DNA of 64,000 nt, taken from Deltaproteobacteria bacterium (GTDB lineage: Bacteria; Myxococcota_A; Polyangia; Polyangiales; JADJMO01). Both the position numbers and the translations under genes were made by a program. Every line of letters starts with the position of its first letter. Positions within the stretch are counted from its first letter, which is position 1. The stretch spans positions 1 to 64,000 of the forward strand of contig JANYDK010000036.1 in assembly GCA_025363655.1 (NCBI GenBank), given 5' to 3'. The notes under the pieces are model-generated. The model was not told the DNA's origin and did not search any database. It saw nothing but the letters and a program-made list of their open reading frames with translations. Shown here in pieces: positions 24,967-33,789 of this stretch.

Positions 24967-26165
24967 AGACGACGCGATGCTTGGGTTCGATCGTCGTCGT
25001 CTTCCTCATCGCCTGCGCGCATTCGCAGGAGGAACACGAGGGACACGGCACGCCAGCGCCGCCGAGCGCCATGGCCACGGATCATTCGGCGATGGATCAC
25101 GGCGCGGCAGCAAGCGCGGCCGTCCCGTCGGGGTACGCCGCAGTCACGATCGATCCCGCGACCGCAGCCGCACACGGCCTCACCACGGCGCGCGTCGAAC
25201 ATCGAATGTTCACCAAGGACCTCCGCACGGTGGGAATCGTCACGCTGGACGAGAGCAAGACCGCGCACGTGCACGCCAAGGTTCGTGGTTTCATCGAGGC
25301 CATTCAGGCCGATTTCGTGGGGAAATCGGTCTCTACCGGTGCCCCTCTCTGTGCCATCTACAGTCAGAGTGTCTATGCCGCCGAGCTCGAGCTCGTCGCG
25401 CTGCTCGATCAGAAAACTCCGCCGAGCGACAACGCACTCGTCGCCGACGCCGAGCAGAAGTCGTGGACCGTGATCACCGGTGCAGCGAAGAGACGGCTCA
25501 TGCTGTGGGACGTCCCGAAGGGCGAGATCGCCCGCCTCGAAGCCACCCGACTGCCGAGCCGGACCTTCACGCTCTTCGCGCCCCGCGGCGGCGTCATCAT
25601 CTCGAAGCAAGCCTTCGTCGGCAACTACGTCGATCAGAACACGGAGCTCTATGTCATCTCCGATTTGAAGACCTTGTGGGTGCAGCTCGACGTCTACGAG
25701 GCCGAGCTGGCGTACGTGCATGCCGGCGACGCGGTGCAGATCGCCATCGAGGGCATCGAGAAGCCCATCGACGCGAAGGTGAGCTTCATCGCACCCACCA
25801 TCGACGAGGCGAGCCGCACGCTGAAGGTCCGCGTCGACGTTCCCAACCCCGACGGTCTCATCCGGCCGGGCGCCTTCGCCAGCGCGACGATGCACCTGGC
25901 CATGGGCCACGGGCTGGGGCTCGCCGAGGACGCGGTGATTCACACCGGGCCGCGCGAAATCGTCTTCGTCGTCCACGGCGGCGCCCACATCATGCCTCGT
26001 GAGGTGAAGCTCGGGCCGCTGGTGAACGGGTACTACCGAGTGATCTCCGGGCTCGAAGAGAACGACCAAGTGGCGACCGGCGCACAGTTCCTCCTCGACT
26101 CCGAGAGCCGCCTCCGCGCGACGAGCGAAGGGGGCGGAGCTCATGACGGACACGCCGGACACTGA
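24963..26165 (+). CDS. cusB: Heavy-metal RND adaptor (CusB-like)
   Basis: The 400-residue lipoprotein (lipobox LIAC, about residue 18) starts with a His/Met-rich metal-binding stretch (EEHEGHGTPAP, MATDHSAMDHG, residues 22-46) and ends HDGHAGH. The body has adaptor domains: HAKVRGFIEAIQADFVGKSV and LFAPRGGVIISKQAFVGNYV as the lipoyl halves, around an alpha-hairpin, and a barrel near DLKTLWVQLDVYEAE. CusB-type adaptors receive Cu(I) or Ag(I) and hand it to the pump. The GTG start overlaps the channel stop. It overlaps the pump gene by 23 nt. Confidence 0.9.
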   Translation: MKTTRCLGSIVVVFLIACAHSQEEHEGHGTPAPPSAMATDHSAMDHGAAASAAVPSGYAAVTIDPATAAAHGLTTARVEHRMFTKDLRTVGIVTLDESKTAHVHAKVRGFIEAIQADFVGKSVSTGAPLCAIYSQSVYAAELELVALLDQKTPPSDNALVADAEQKSWTVITGAAKRRLMLWDVPKGEIARLEATRLPSRTFTLFAPRGGVIISKQAFVGNYVDQNTELYVISDLKTLWVQLDVYEAELAYVHAGDAVQIAIEGIEKPIDAKVSFIAPTIDEASRTLKVRVDVPNPDGLIRPGAFASATMHLAMGHGLGLAEDAVIHTGPREIVFVVHGGAHIMPREVKLGPLVNGYYRVISGLEENDQVATGAQFLLDSESRLRATSEGGGAHDGHAGH

Positions 26166-29100
26166 CCGGGCGGCGGTCGCGAAGTCGCCGGAGCTCGGCT
26201 TCATCGCCAAGATCATCGATTTCTCGGCGCGCAACCGCCTCTTCGTCGTCATTGGCGCGCTCCTGCTCACGCTCGCAGGAGCGTGGTCGGCGCAGAGGAC
26301 GCCGCTCGATGCGCTCCCCGACCTCTCGGATACGCAGGTCATCGTCGCTACCGAGTGGATGGGACGCAACCCCACGTTGATCGAAGATCAGGTCACGTAC
26401 CCGATCGTCACCACGTTCCTCGGCGCACCGAACGTGAAGAACGTGCGTGGCTTCACCATGTTCGGGATGTCTTTCGTCTACGTCATCTTCGAGGACGGCA
26501 CCGATCTCTATTGGGCACGTTCGCGCGTCGTCGAGTATCTCTCGAAGATTCGTGACAAGTTACCCCCAGGGGTGAATCCGCAGATTGGACCGGACGCGAC
26601 CAGCGTCGGCTGGGTCTTTCAATACGTCCTCGTCGACCCTACCGGAAAACTCGACCTGCAGCAGCTCCGATCGCTGCAGGATTGGAACGTGCGATACGCA
26701 CTTCAGGGCGTCGAAGGCGTCGCCGAGGTGGCGAGCATCGGCGGCTTCGAGAAGGAATACCAAGTCGAGATCGACCCGGTCCGGCTCAAGGCTCTCGGTC
26801 TCTCGGTCGGGCAGGTCGCAGCAGCGATTCGCGGCGCCAACGACGAGGTCGGCGGTCGCGTGCTGGAGATGGCGCAGCACGAGTTCTCGGTGCGCGGACG
26901 CGGCTACGTGAAGGGAAAGGAGGACCTCGAGCTCGCGGTCGTCTCCACCAAAGCCGATGGAACGCCGATTCGCATTCGCGACATCGCCACGGTGAGCATC
27001 GGTGGCAACATCCGCCGCGGGCTGGTCGAGCTCGACGGTCTCGGCGAGGTGGTGGGCGGAATCGTCGTCATGCGATCGGGGGAGAACGCGCTCGCGGTGA
27101 TCGATCGCGTCAAGGCGAAGCTCGTCGAGATGGAGGCCTCGCTCCCCCAAGGCGTGAAGGTCGTCGCCGTCTACGATCGAAGCAAGCTGATCAAAGACTC
27201 GGTCACCACGCTCGCCACCAACGTTGCGCAGATCATCGTCATCATCGTCGTCGTTCTCGCGATATTTCTCTTCCACTTTCGATCGTCGCTGGTGAGCTTG
27301 ATCACCCTGGTGGTCGCCACCGTCGCGTCGTTCATCGCCTTTTGGGCGCTGAAGATGACCATCAACATCATGTCTCTAGCGGGCGTCATCCTCGCCCTCG
27401 GCGACATGGTCGATTCGGGCGTGGTCTTGGTCGAGAACGCGCATCGAAAGATCGCCGACGCCGAGAAGACCAGCGCCAAGGTCGACCGCACCGAGCTCGT
27501 CATCGCCTCGGCACGCGAGCTGGGCCCGTCGATGTTCGGCGCGCTGATGGTGCTGACGATCGCCTTCCTTCCCGTCTTCGTGCTCGAAGGCGAGGAGGGG
27601 CGGCTCTTTCGACCGCTCGCGCTGGCGAAGACGGCTTCGATGGCGGTCTCGTGTGTCCTCGCGATCACGCTCGTCCCGGCGCTGATGGTCTGGTTCCTCA
27701 AGGGCAAGATTCGCCCGGAAGAGAAGAACCCGATCAACCGACTGTGCATGGCGATCTATCGGCCGGTGCTGCACTTCAGTTTGCGACATCGTTGGCTCGT
27801 CATCGCCGCCGCGACCGTCCTCACGCTCTCGGCCTACGTACCCTTCTCCAAGCTCGGCTCGGAGTTCATGCCGCCCCTCTACGAAGAGGACGTGCTGTTC
27901 ATGCCCATCACCGTCCCATCGATCCCGATCGAGGAGGCGAAGCGGCTGCTCGCCTGGCAGGACGCGCAGATCAAGACAATCCCCGAGGTTGCGATGGTGT
28001 TCGGAAAGGCCGGGCGGGCAGAGACCGCGCTCGATCCGGCGCCGCTCTCGATGTTCGAGACGGTGGTGCACCTCCTGCCCCGCGAGAAGTGGCGGCCCGG
28101 CATGACAATGGAGAAGCTCCTCGCCGAGCTCGACGCCAAGACCAAGTCGCTCGGCGTGCAGGGCGCCTGGACGATGCCGATCAAGGCGCGCATCGACATG
28201 CTCTCGACGGGCATTCGGACGCCGATCGGGGTGAAGGTCTTCGGGCCCGATTTGGCTGGCATCGCCGACATCGACGCGGAGCTCGAGCGCGTGCTCCGGA
28301 CCGTGCCGGGAACGCGCAGCGTCTACGCCGAACGCGAGCTCGGAGGCTTCTTCCTCGACGTCACCCCCGATCGAGAGGCGATCGCGCGCTACGGCGTCAG
28401 CGTGCGAGACGTGCTCGACGTCGTCGAGAGCTCGATCGGCGGCATGGACGTCGGGACCACGTTCGAGGGACGCGAGCGATATCGCATCAACGTCCGCTAT
28501 CCGCGCGAGCTGAGGAACGACGTGGCCTCGGTCGGCGCCATCCTCGTGCCCGTCAAGACGATGCCGGGGCCACGGCCCACCGGCCCAAAGCAGTCCGCGA
28601 TCGCACCCGCAGACGTCACCAGCGGCCCGGCGATGGGTGGTGGCCCCGCAGACGAAGCGGCGGGAATGCCGGTCGCCGGGGGCGGCGTGATGACCTCGCC
28701 ATCGTCCGCCGTCGCCTACGTCCCACTCGGCCAGCTCGCGAAGATCGAGACCGTGATGGGTCCACCGATGATCAAGAGTGAGATGGGTTCGCTCACCGGA
28801 TGGGTCTACGTCGACATCGAAGGGCGAGACATCGGGCGATACGTCGTCGATGCGAAGGCCGCCGTCGCCAAGTCGGTGAAGTTGCCGCCCGGCTATCGGC
28901 TCAAGTGGACCGGCCAATACGAGCTGCTCGAGCGCGTGCGCGCGCGGATGCTGGTGGTGGTGCCGCTCACCTTGGCGATCGTGTTCGTGATTCTCTATTT
29001 CAACTTCCGCGGCGTCACCCAATCGCTGCTGGTCATGGCCGCGGTGCCCTTCGCCGCCGTCGGCGCGATCTGGACGCTATGGGTGCTGCGGTTCAACACG

Positions 29101-29553
29101 TCGATCGCAGTATGGGTCGGAATGATCGCGCTCCTCGGAGTAGCCGCCGAGACCGCGAGCGTCATGGTGGTCTATCTCGACGAGTCGTGGGAGGCGGGTA
29201 TCAAGGCCGGCTCACTCCGCACGGTCGACGACCTCGTCCGCGCAGCCGTCGATGCTGGTACCAAGCGCGTTCGCCCGCTCCTCATGACGGTGATGACGAA
29301 CATCTTCGGTCTGCTCCCCGTGCTCCTCGACACTGGCGTCGGCTCCGACGTGACCAAGAGGATTGCTGCCCCCATGTGGGGCGGGCTGGTGTCGCTGACG
29401 TTGCTCACGCTTCTGGTGATCCCGGCAGCATGGATCGTCTGGCGGAAGGGCCAGTTGCCGGGAGCAACTCGGGTCGCCCTCACCTCTTCGGCGCCCGGAC
29501 CTTCCTCGGCAGCGTCCCTCGGGTTCGCGGCTGGCGTCTCGACCAAGGAATGA
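26143..29553 (+). CDS. cusA: Heavy-metal RND efflux pump (CusA-like)
   Basis: The 1136-residue pump has 12 TM segments and two porter domains. Signatures include PLDALPDLSDTQVIV at the N-terminus and TM4 ILALGDMVDSGVVLVENAH, the CusA (Cu/Ag) form of the proton-relay motif. The substrate-domain stretch MPPLYEEDVLFMPITVPSIP also fits. It is about 90 residues longer than typical CusA, mainly because of a Gly/Pro/Met/Ala-rich insert around 806-855 (begins TMPGPRPTGPKQ, contains GPAMGGGPADEAAGMP) in the second periplasmic domain. The insert looks disordered. Together with 23638 and 24963 it makes a complete cusCBA-type operon for Cu(I)/Ag(I) export. Confidence 0.94.
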   Translation: MTDTPDTDRAAVAKSPELGFIAKIIDFSARNRLFVVIGALLLTLAGAWSAQRTPLDALPDLSDTQVIVATEWMGRNPTLIEDQVTYPIVTTFLGAPNVKNVRGFTMFGMSFVYVIFEDGTDLYWARSRVVEYLSKIRDKLPPGVNPQIGPDATSVGWVFQYVLVDPTGKLDLQQLRSLQDWNVRYALQGVEGVAEVASIGGFEKEYQVEIDPVRLKALGLSVGQVAAAIRGANDEVGGRVLEMAQHEFSVRGRGYVKGKEDLELAVVSTKADGTPIRIRDIATVSIGGNIRRGLVELDGLGEVVGGIVVMRSGENALAVIDRVKAKLVEMEASLPQGVKVVAVYDRSKLIKDSVTTLATNVAQIIVIIVVVLAIFLFHFRSSLVSLITLVVATVASFIAFWALKMTINIMSLAGVILALGDMVDSGVVLVENAHRKIADAEKTSAKVDRTELVIASARELGPSMFGALMVLTIAFLPVFVLEGEEGRLFRPLALAKTASMAVSCVLAITLVPALMVWFLKGKIRPEEKNPINRLCMAIYRPVLHFSLRHRWLVIAAATVLTLSAYVPFSKLGSEFMPPLYEEDVLFMPITVPSIPIEEAKRLLAWQDAQIKTIPEVAMVFGKAGRAETALDPAPLSMFETVVHLLPREKWRPGMTMEKLLAELDAKTKSLGVQGAWTMPIKARIDMLSTGIRTPIGVKVFGPDLAGIADIDAELERVLRTVPGTRSVYAERELGGFFLDVTPDREAIARYGVSVRDVLDVVESSIGGMDVGTTFEGRERYRINVRYPRELRNDVASVGAILVPVKTMPGPRPTGPKQSAIAPADVTSGPAMGGGPADEAAGMPVAGGGVMTSPSSAVAYVPLGQLAKIETVMGPPMIKSEMGSLTGWVYVDIEGRDIGRYVVDAKAAVAKSVKLPPGYRLKWTGQYELLERVRARMLVVVPLTLAIVFVILYFNFRGVTQSLLVMAAVPFAAVGAIWTLWVLRFNTSIAVWVGMIALLGVAAETASVMVVYLDESWEAGIKAGSLRTVDDLVRAAVDAGTKRVRPLLMTVMTNIFGLLPVLLDTGVGSDVTKRIAAPMWGGLVSLTLLTLLVIPAAWIVWRKGQLPGATRVALTSSAPGPSSAASLGFAAGVSTKE

Positions 29554-29623
29554 TCGCGCCCCTCCTCGGGTTGCTGCTCGTGCGGGGGGACGAGAGGTCG
29601 AGCCCGCCATGAAGGAGGCCCAG

Positions 29624-30178
29624 ATGCGCGTTCACTTAGCGTGTGCGATCGGCTTTGCTCTGCTCGCTGGTTGCACGGAGGGTTTGGTCGCGAGCCATGC
29701 ACCGTTGCAATCATTCGCGGCACCACCCGCCGTGGCGATGGCTCCGCAGCCGATTCCGAGCGTTCCCGTCTACACGAGCGAAGAGCCGCCGTGGCCTTGC
29801 GAGGTCGTGGGCGTTCTCGACTTCCACACCGAGGAGACGAGTGAGGACAAGGGCTTCGATCAGCTCAAGATCAAGGCCAACGAGATGGGTGCCGAAGCGG
29901 TGATCTCCGCCGAGTTCGAGCACGGTGAGGAGGGCGAGAAGTCGCACCTCTCGGGCGTGGCGATTCGTCGCAAGATCTGGGACGAACGCAAATACGTCGA
30001 GCTCGGCAAGATCGACATCGCCACTCCCGAGGACGCCGACGACAAGGGCTTCGAGGCGATGCGGCAGAAGGCGCGCGCGATGGGGGCCGACAAAATCGTC
30101 GACGTGCGCTTCGAGCACGGAAAAGAGGGCGGCACCTCGCATCTCACGGGTACGGCGGTGAAGTACACGTCGTCGTGA
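29624..30178 (+). CDS. Lipoprotein with two YbjQ-like repeats
   Basis: The ATG at 29624 has a strong AAGGAGG five bases upstream. The 184-residue protein has a lipobox LLAGC (about residue 17), a Pro/Ala linker, and two tandem copies of a 40-residue unit. Copy one is VVGVLDFHTEETSEDKGFDQ with GAEAVISAEFEHG; copy two is LGKIDIATPEDADDKGFEAM with GADKIVDVRFEHG. The pattern recalls the heavy-metal-binding YbjQ/DUF74 family (GADAVVxVRF), though these copies are shorter. The same unit occurs once in the next gene. Immediately behind cusA, it is plausibly part of the metal operon. Confidence 0.75.
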   Translation: MRVHLACAIGFALLAGCTEGLVASHAPLQSFAAPPAVAMAPQPIPSVPVYTSEEPPWPCEVVGVLDFHTEETSEDKGFDQLKIKANEMGAEAVISAEFEHGEEGEKSHLSGVAIRRKIWDERKYVELGKIDIATPEDADDKGFEAMRQKARAMGADKIVDVRFEHGKEGGTSHLTGTAVKYTSS

Positions 30179-30212
30179 CGACGCTCGACGGCACTCGGAA
30201 GCGGAGGATGTG

Positions 30213-30656
30213 ATGCGACGAACGATCGCTCGCTGGAACGGACTCGTGATCGCGCTCCTGCTCATCTCGGCTTCGGCTGGTTGCATGGACGAGATCGTCC
30301 TTCGTACACACGAGCCGCCACGCCCGGAGGCGCACCCAATGGTCGCGACGAACACCGCCGGTGCCGAGTCGCACGGCGAAGGCGCCGAGATCGTGCTTCC
30401 GCCCCTCACCGAACCGCTGTCGAGCGATGCGGCCCGCGTTCAGGTCTTCACCAACAGCCACATTTCACAGATGAACGAAGTCGTCGGCGTCCTCGACATG
30501 CACACCAGCGCCGACAGTGAAGACAAGGGGTTCGACCTCCTGCGGTGGCGTGCAGCGCAGCTCGGTGCGGACGCAGTCATCGGTGCAGAGTTCGAGCACG
30601 GCCACGACGGCGAACCCTCGCACCTGTCGGGGATGGCGGTTCGGTTCGTCCGATGA
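30213..30656 (+). CDS. Lipoprotein with one YbjQ-like repeat, paralogue of the previous gene
   Basis: The 147-residue product has a signal with lipobox ASAGC (about residue 24), then a Pro-rich linker. One unit follows: EVVGVLDMHTSADSEDKGFD with GADAVIGAEFEHGHDGEPSH, close to the first repeat of the upstream gene, so the pair arose by duplication. GGAGG stands just before the ATG at 30213; a GTG three bases upstream is the alternative. It ends 118 bp before the sensor kinase. Function unknown; metal binding is suggested only by family resemblance and position. Confidence 0.75.
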   Translation: MRRTIARWNGLVIALLLISASAGCMDEIVLRTHEPPRPEAHPMVATNTAGAESHGEGAEIVLPPLTEPLSSDAARVQVFTNSHISQMNEVVGVLDMHTSADSEDKGFDLLRWRAAQLGADAVIGAEFEHGHDGEPSHLSGMAVRFVR

Positions 30657-30663
30657 GCCGCCG

Positions 30664-30678
30664 GGGCACGCCGCGTGC
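30664..30678 (+). promoter_or_regulatory. Possible sigma-54 promoter before the sensor kinase gene
   Basis: GGGCACGCCGCGTGC fits the -24/-12 pattern (TGGCAC-N5-TTGC), with GG and GC exactly 12 bp apart and two mismatches at the outer T positions. It lies about 100 bp upstream of the kinase ATG. High GC makes chance matches likely. Confidence 0.35.
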
Positions 30679-30748
30679 GTAGCGGCAGGCGTGGTAGCGC
30701 GCGCGAGCGAAGGATCGGCTGAGTTCGGCGATCGCCCAGACTCCGCGA

Positions 30749-30765
30749 GTGACCCAACGGGTTAC
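30749..30765. promoter_or_regulatory. 17-bp palindrome just before the kinase gene
   Basis: GTGACCCAACGGGTTAC is a near-perfect inverted repeat of the form GTGACC-N5-GGTYAC. It ends 9 bp before the ATG at 30775, so a bound protein would cover the translation start. The same arms and length recur at 33649-33665. Confidence 0.6.
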
Positions 30766-30774
30766 ACTCGAGCG

Positions 30775-32232
30775 ATGCGGAACCCTTGGTGGACCCGTCT
30801 GTCGGTCCGCCTCTCGCTCGGCGTGGCACTCCTCTATTCGGTGCTTGCCGTCGCTGTCGTGGTGGCTCTTGCGGCAGTCTGGACATCGTACCGAGCGCTG
30901 CGCGAGGTCGACGCACTGACCGGTGCCGAGCGCGAGGCCGCGGCCATCGGCGTCGCGGCGCGCGAGCAGTACATCCACGAGGCGCACGCGATTCTCACCG
31001 CCGATCCGGTCCACCTCGGTCACGATCGGCAGTGGGCCGCCGAGCTCGCCTCACGCGTCGCCAAGTTACGACCGATGGTCGGCCCCGAGGAGCAGGCCCT
31101 CCTCGACACCGTGCAGCGGAACGGCGAAGAACTCGGGAAGACCTTTGCGCAGGAGATCTTTCCCGCGGTCCAGTCCGGCGATCTCGCCCGTGTACGCCTC
31201 GGTCACATGCGCGCTCAGGCGCTCATGGACGCGATGATCACGGCCTCGAATCGCGCGGCTTCCGACTTGTCACAGCGAAATCTCGAAGCCGTGTCTGGCG
31301 CTCTATCGCGCGCGCGCCTGGCCGGCTTCGTCGCCGTCACGACGACATTGCTCGCAGCTGCGGTCGCGGTATCGCTCGGCATTTCCTTCGTGCGTCGGAT
31401 CGTCCGGCCGGTCGCGAGCCTCAACGAAGCAGCCGCCCGGATCGGTAAGGGCGACTTCGACGCCGTAGCGCCAGCGACGGGCGCCGCCGAGTTCGAGGAA
31501 CTGCGAACCGGCCTCGAAAAGATGGCGTCTGGACTCCGAGAGCGCGAGGCACGACTGCTGAAGTCGGAGCGACTCGCCGGCGTAGGCGCCCTGGCAGCCG
31601 GCGTCGCACACGAGCTCAACAATCCACTCGCAGTGATGATCGGCTACCTCAAGACCCTTCGCTCCGATCAGCTTCCGAGCGAGTTGGCCAATGATCTCCG
31701 CATCGTCGAAGACGAGGCGCACCAGTGCAGGCGCATCGTCGAGGACCTGCTCACATTCGCCCGCGAGCCGTCGCTCGATCGTGAGCGTGGTGACCTCGGC
31801 ATATGCGTGCGTTCGGTCGTCGATCGGCTCCAGCGTGCAGGCGAGCTGCGCGGGCGAATCGTCGACGTCGAAGCGACACAGGCCGTGTACGTTCTGGCCG
31901 ACGCTTCACGCATCGCGCAAGTCGTTCGCAACTTGGTCCTCAATTCGGTTGCCGCTTCGCCGCTCGACGGCAGCGTTCGCGTCCTCGTAGCGGAGGCAGG
32001 CGAGGCCGGTACGATCCGCGTGGTCGACGAGGGGACCGGGATCAGCCCGCGCGACCTACCGCACCTCTTCGAACCGTTCTTCACGCGTCGCGCCGGCGGG
32101 ACAGGTCTCGGATTGGCTCTCAGTCACGGCATCGTGCGCGCGCATGGGGGGACCATCGAAGTGTCGAGTGTCGAAGGTGAAGGAACGACTGTAGTGGTGC
32201 GCCTGCCTCTCGCGGAGCCGGTGCGAGCGTGA
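30775..32232 (+). CDS. Sensor histidine kinase, NtrB/ZraS-like
   Basis: The 485-residue membrane kinase has TM1 (about 15-38), a periplasmic four-helix sensor region (about 40-175), TM2 (about 182-205), a HAMP linker (RIVRPVASLNEAAARIGKGD), then HisKA with GVAHELNNPLAV (His279) and HATPase_c with NLVLNSVAAS, DEGTGI and GTGLGLALSHGI. The stop overlaps the regulator start (GTGA). Kinases of this layout with NtrC-type partners (ZraS, for example) often sense periplasmic metal or envelope stress. The genes around it suggest copper or another soft metal as the signal; this is inference. Confidence 0.92.
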   Translation: MRNPWWTRLSVRLSLGVALLYSVLAVAVVVALAAVWTSYRALREVDALTGAEREAAAIGVAAREQYIHEAHAILTADPVHLGHDRQWAAELASRVAKLRPMVGPEEQALLDTVQRNGEELGKTFAQEIFPAVQSGDLARVRLGHMRAQALMDAMITASNRAASDLSQRNLEAVSGALSRARLAGFVAVTTTLLAAAVAVSLGISFVRRIVRPVASLNEAAARIGKGDFDAVAPATGAAEFEELRTGLEKMASGLREREARLLKSERLAGVGALAAGVAHELNNPLAVMIGYLKTLRSDQLPSELANDLRIVEDEAHQCRRIVEDLLTFAREPSLDRERGDLGICVRSVVDRLQRAGELRGRIVDVEATQAVYVLADASRIAQVVRNLVLNSVAASPLDGSVRVLVAEAGEAGTIRVVDEGTGISPRDLPHLFEPFFTRRAGGTGLGLALSHGIVRAHGGTIEVSSVEGEGTTVVVRLPLAEPVRA

Positions 32233-33638
32233 GCGCCCGCATTCTCGTAGTCGACGACAAGCCGAACATCCGGCAACTCTTCGCCAAAATCCTCCGCGAG
32301 CTCGGCACGGTGGTCACTGCCGACGACGGCCGACTGGCCTTGGCGCTCTTGGAGGAGAGCCGCTTCGACGTCGTGCTCAGCGACATCCGCATGCCCGAGC
32401 TGGACGGTCACGCTCTACTCGCCGAGGTTCGTCGCCGAGCCAATCCACCCGAAGTGATCCTCATGACCGCCTACGCGACGGTCGAGAGTGCGGTGGAAGC
32501 ATTGCGGCATGGGGCGTTCGACTACCTCGCCAAGCCGTTCGATCCCGACGAAGCGCGGGCGGTGGTCGGCCGCGCGTTGGAGAAGCGCGGCATGGAGCCG
32601 CTCATCCCCTCGCCCGCGAGGGCGGCAGGTACTGGCGAGTGGCAAGGTCTAGTCGGAGACTCGTCGCAGATGCGTGAGCTATTTGCGCTCCTCGAACGCG
32701 TCGCACCGAGCGTGGCGCCAATTCTCCTGCTCGGAGAAAGCGGCACCGGCAAAGAGCTCCTTGCACGAGCCGTCCACGGCCGCAGCCCACGTGCCTCGAA
32801 GCGCTTCGTTGCGCTGAACTGCGCAGCAATTCCCGACAACCTGATGGAAGCCGAGCTGTTCGGTTACGCAAAGGGGGCCTTCACGGGCGCAAACCTGGCT
32901 CGTGCAGGTATCTTCGAAGAGAGCGACGGTGGGACTCTGTTCCTCGATGAAATCGGCGAGATGCGTCGGGAATTGCAGGCCAAGCTCACGCGGGCGCTGG
33001 AAGAACGCGCGATTCGTCGGATCGGCGAGTCCGAGGAACGTCCCGTCGATGTTCGGGTCGTCTCGGCCACGCATCGCGACTTGCCGGCCCTCGTCGCGCA
33101 GGGAGCGTTCCGCGAAGACCTCTTCTATCGATTGAACACCTGCATCGTGCGGGTCCCCCCGCTTCGTGAGCGAACGGGAGATCTTCGACTGATCGTCGAT
33201 CACGTCCTCAAGCAGCGCGCAGCCGGAGGTAAACCCTTCGAGGTGACGCCCGCTGCGATGGAGGCGCTGGCGGCACACACGTGGCCGGGCAACGTTCGCG
33301 AGCTACGCAGCGCGATTGAGCGCGCGGTGCTTCTCGCCGACGACGGTCGGATCGTTCGCGCGTCACTCCCGCCCGAGATTGCGACGCTCGGGGGCGATGG
33401 CGAACCCTCCCCGGTCGACTTTTCGGACTTGAGTTATCGCGATGCGATCGAACGGCTCCGTGTGGACGGGGTCCGTCGCTACGTCGAAGCGCTATTGCGG
33501 CGGTTTCAAGGAAACGTGGCCGCTGCCGCCGAGCACGCCGACGTCGAACGCGAGAGCTTCTACCGGCTGTGTCGTAAACACGGCGTCAGTCCGAACGACT
33601 ATCGATCGGACCGAGAGCCTCCCAAGAGCAAGCCGTGA
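32229..33638 (+). CDS. NtrC-family sigma-54-dependent response regulator
   Basis: The 469-residue protein has a receiver domain (Asp9/Asp10, phospho-acceptor Asp52 in VVLSDIRMP, Lys in LAKPFD) and a sigma-54 AAA+ domain. The latter shows Walker A GESGTGKE, loop GYAKGAFTGA, Walker [13 protein letters not shown] and the R-finger region REDLFYRL. A Fis-type HTH at about 420-455 (QGNVAAAAEHADVERESFYRL) completes it. All catalytic motifs are intact. The GTG start is coupled to the kinase gene. Such dimers bind ~17-bp palindromes; the GTGACC-N5-GGTCAC sites at 30749, 33649 and 33703 are good candidates for its targets. Confidence 0.94.
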   Translation: MSARILVVDDKPNIRQLFAKILRELGTVVTADDGRLALALLEESRFDVVLSDIRMPELDGHALLAEVRRRANPPEVILMTAYATVESAVEALRHGAFDYLAKPFDPDEARAVVGRALEKRGMEPLIPSPARAAGTGEWQGLVGDSSQMRELFALLERVAPSVAPILLLGESGTGKELLARAVHGRSPRASKRFVALNCAAIPDNLMEAELFGYAKGAFTGANLARAGIFEESDGGTLFLDEIGEMRRELQAKLTRALEERAIRRIGESEERPVDVRVVSATHRDLPALVAQGAFREDLFYRLNTCIVRVPPLRERTGDLRLIVDHVLKQRAAGGKPFEVTPAAMEALAAHTWPGNVRELRSAIERAVLLADDGRIVRASLPPEIATLGGDGEPSPVDFSDLSYRDAIERLRVDGVRRYVEALLRRFQGNVAAAAEHADVERESFYRLCRKHGVSPNDYRSDREPPKSKP

Positions 33639-33648
33639 CACGACCGAT

Positions 33649-33719
33649 GTGACCGAATGGGTCACTCGCTCGCACGATGATTGCCGTCTTTCCTTGGTCG
33701 CAGTGACTCCCTGGGTCTC
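33649..33719. promoter_or_regulatory. Pair of 17-bp palindromes upstream of the oxidase operon
   Basis: GTGACCGAATGGGTCAC (33649-33665) and GTGACTCCCTGGGTCTC (33703-33719) share arms and length; their centres are 54 bp apart. They lie 124 and 70 bp upstream of the lipoprotein ATG, a typical place for NtrC-type enhancer sites. I did not find a convincing -24/-12 promoter between them and the gene (TGGCGC-N5-TAGG near 33731 is weak). Confidence 0.6.
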
Positions 33720-33789
33720 TCGGCCGTCGTGGCGCCCAGATAGGTCCTGAGGCAAGAGGTCTCGAACGCAGTCATTCAGGAGACCTCCC

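Noticed and set aside
33720-33760. Sigma-54 promoter of the oxidase operon (TGGCGC near 33731)
   Set aside because: The -12 element reads GG instead of GC and lacks TT; I could not support it.
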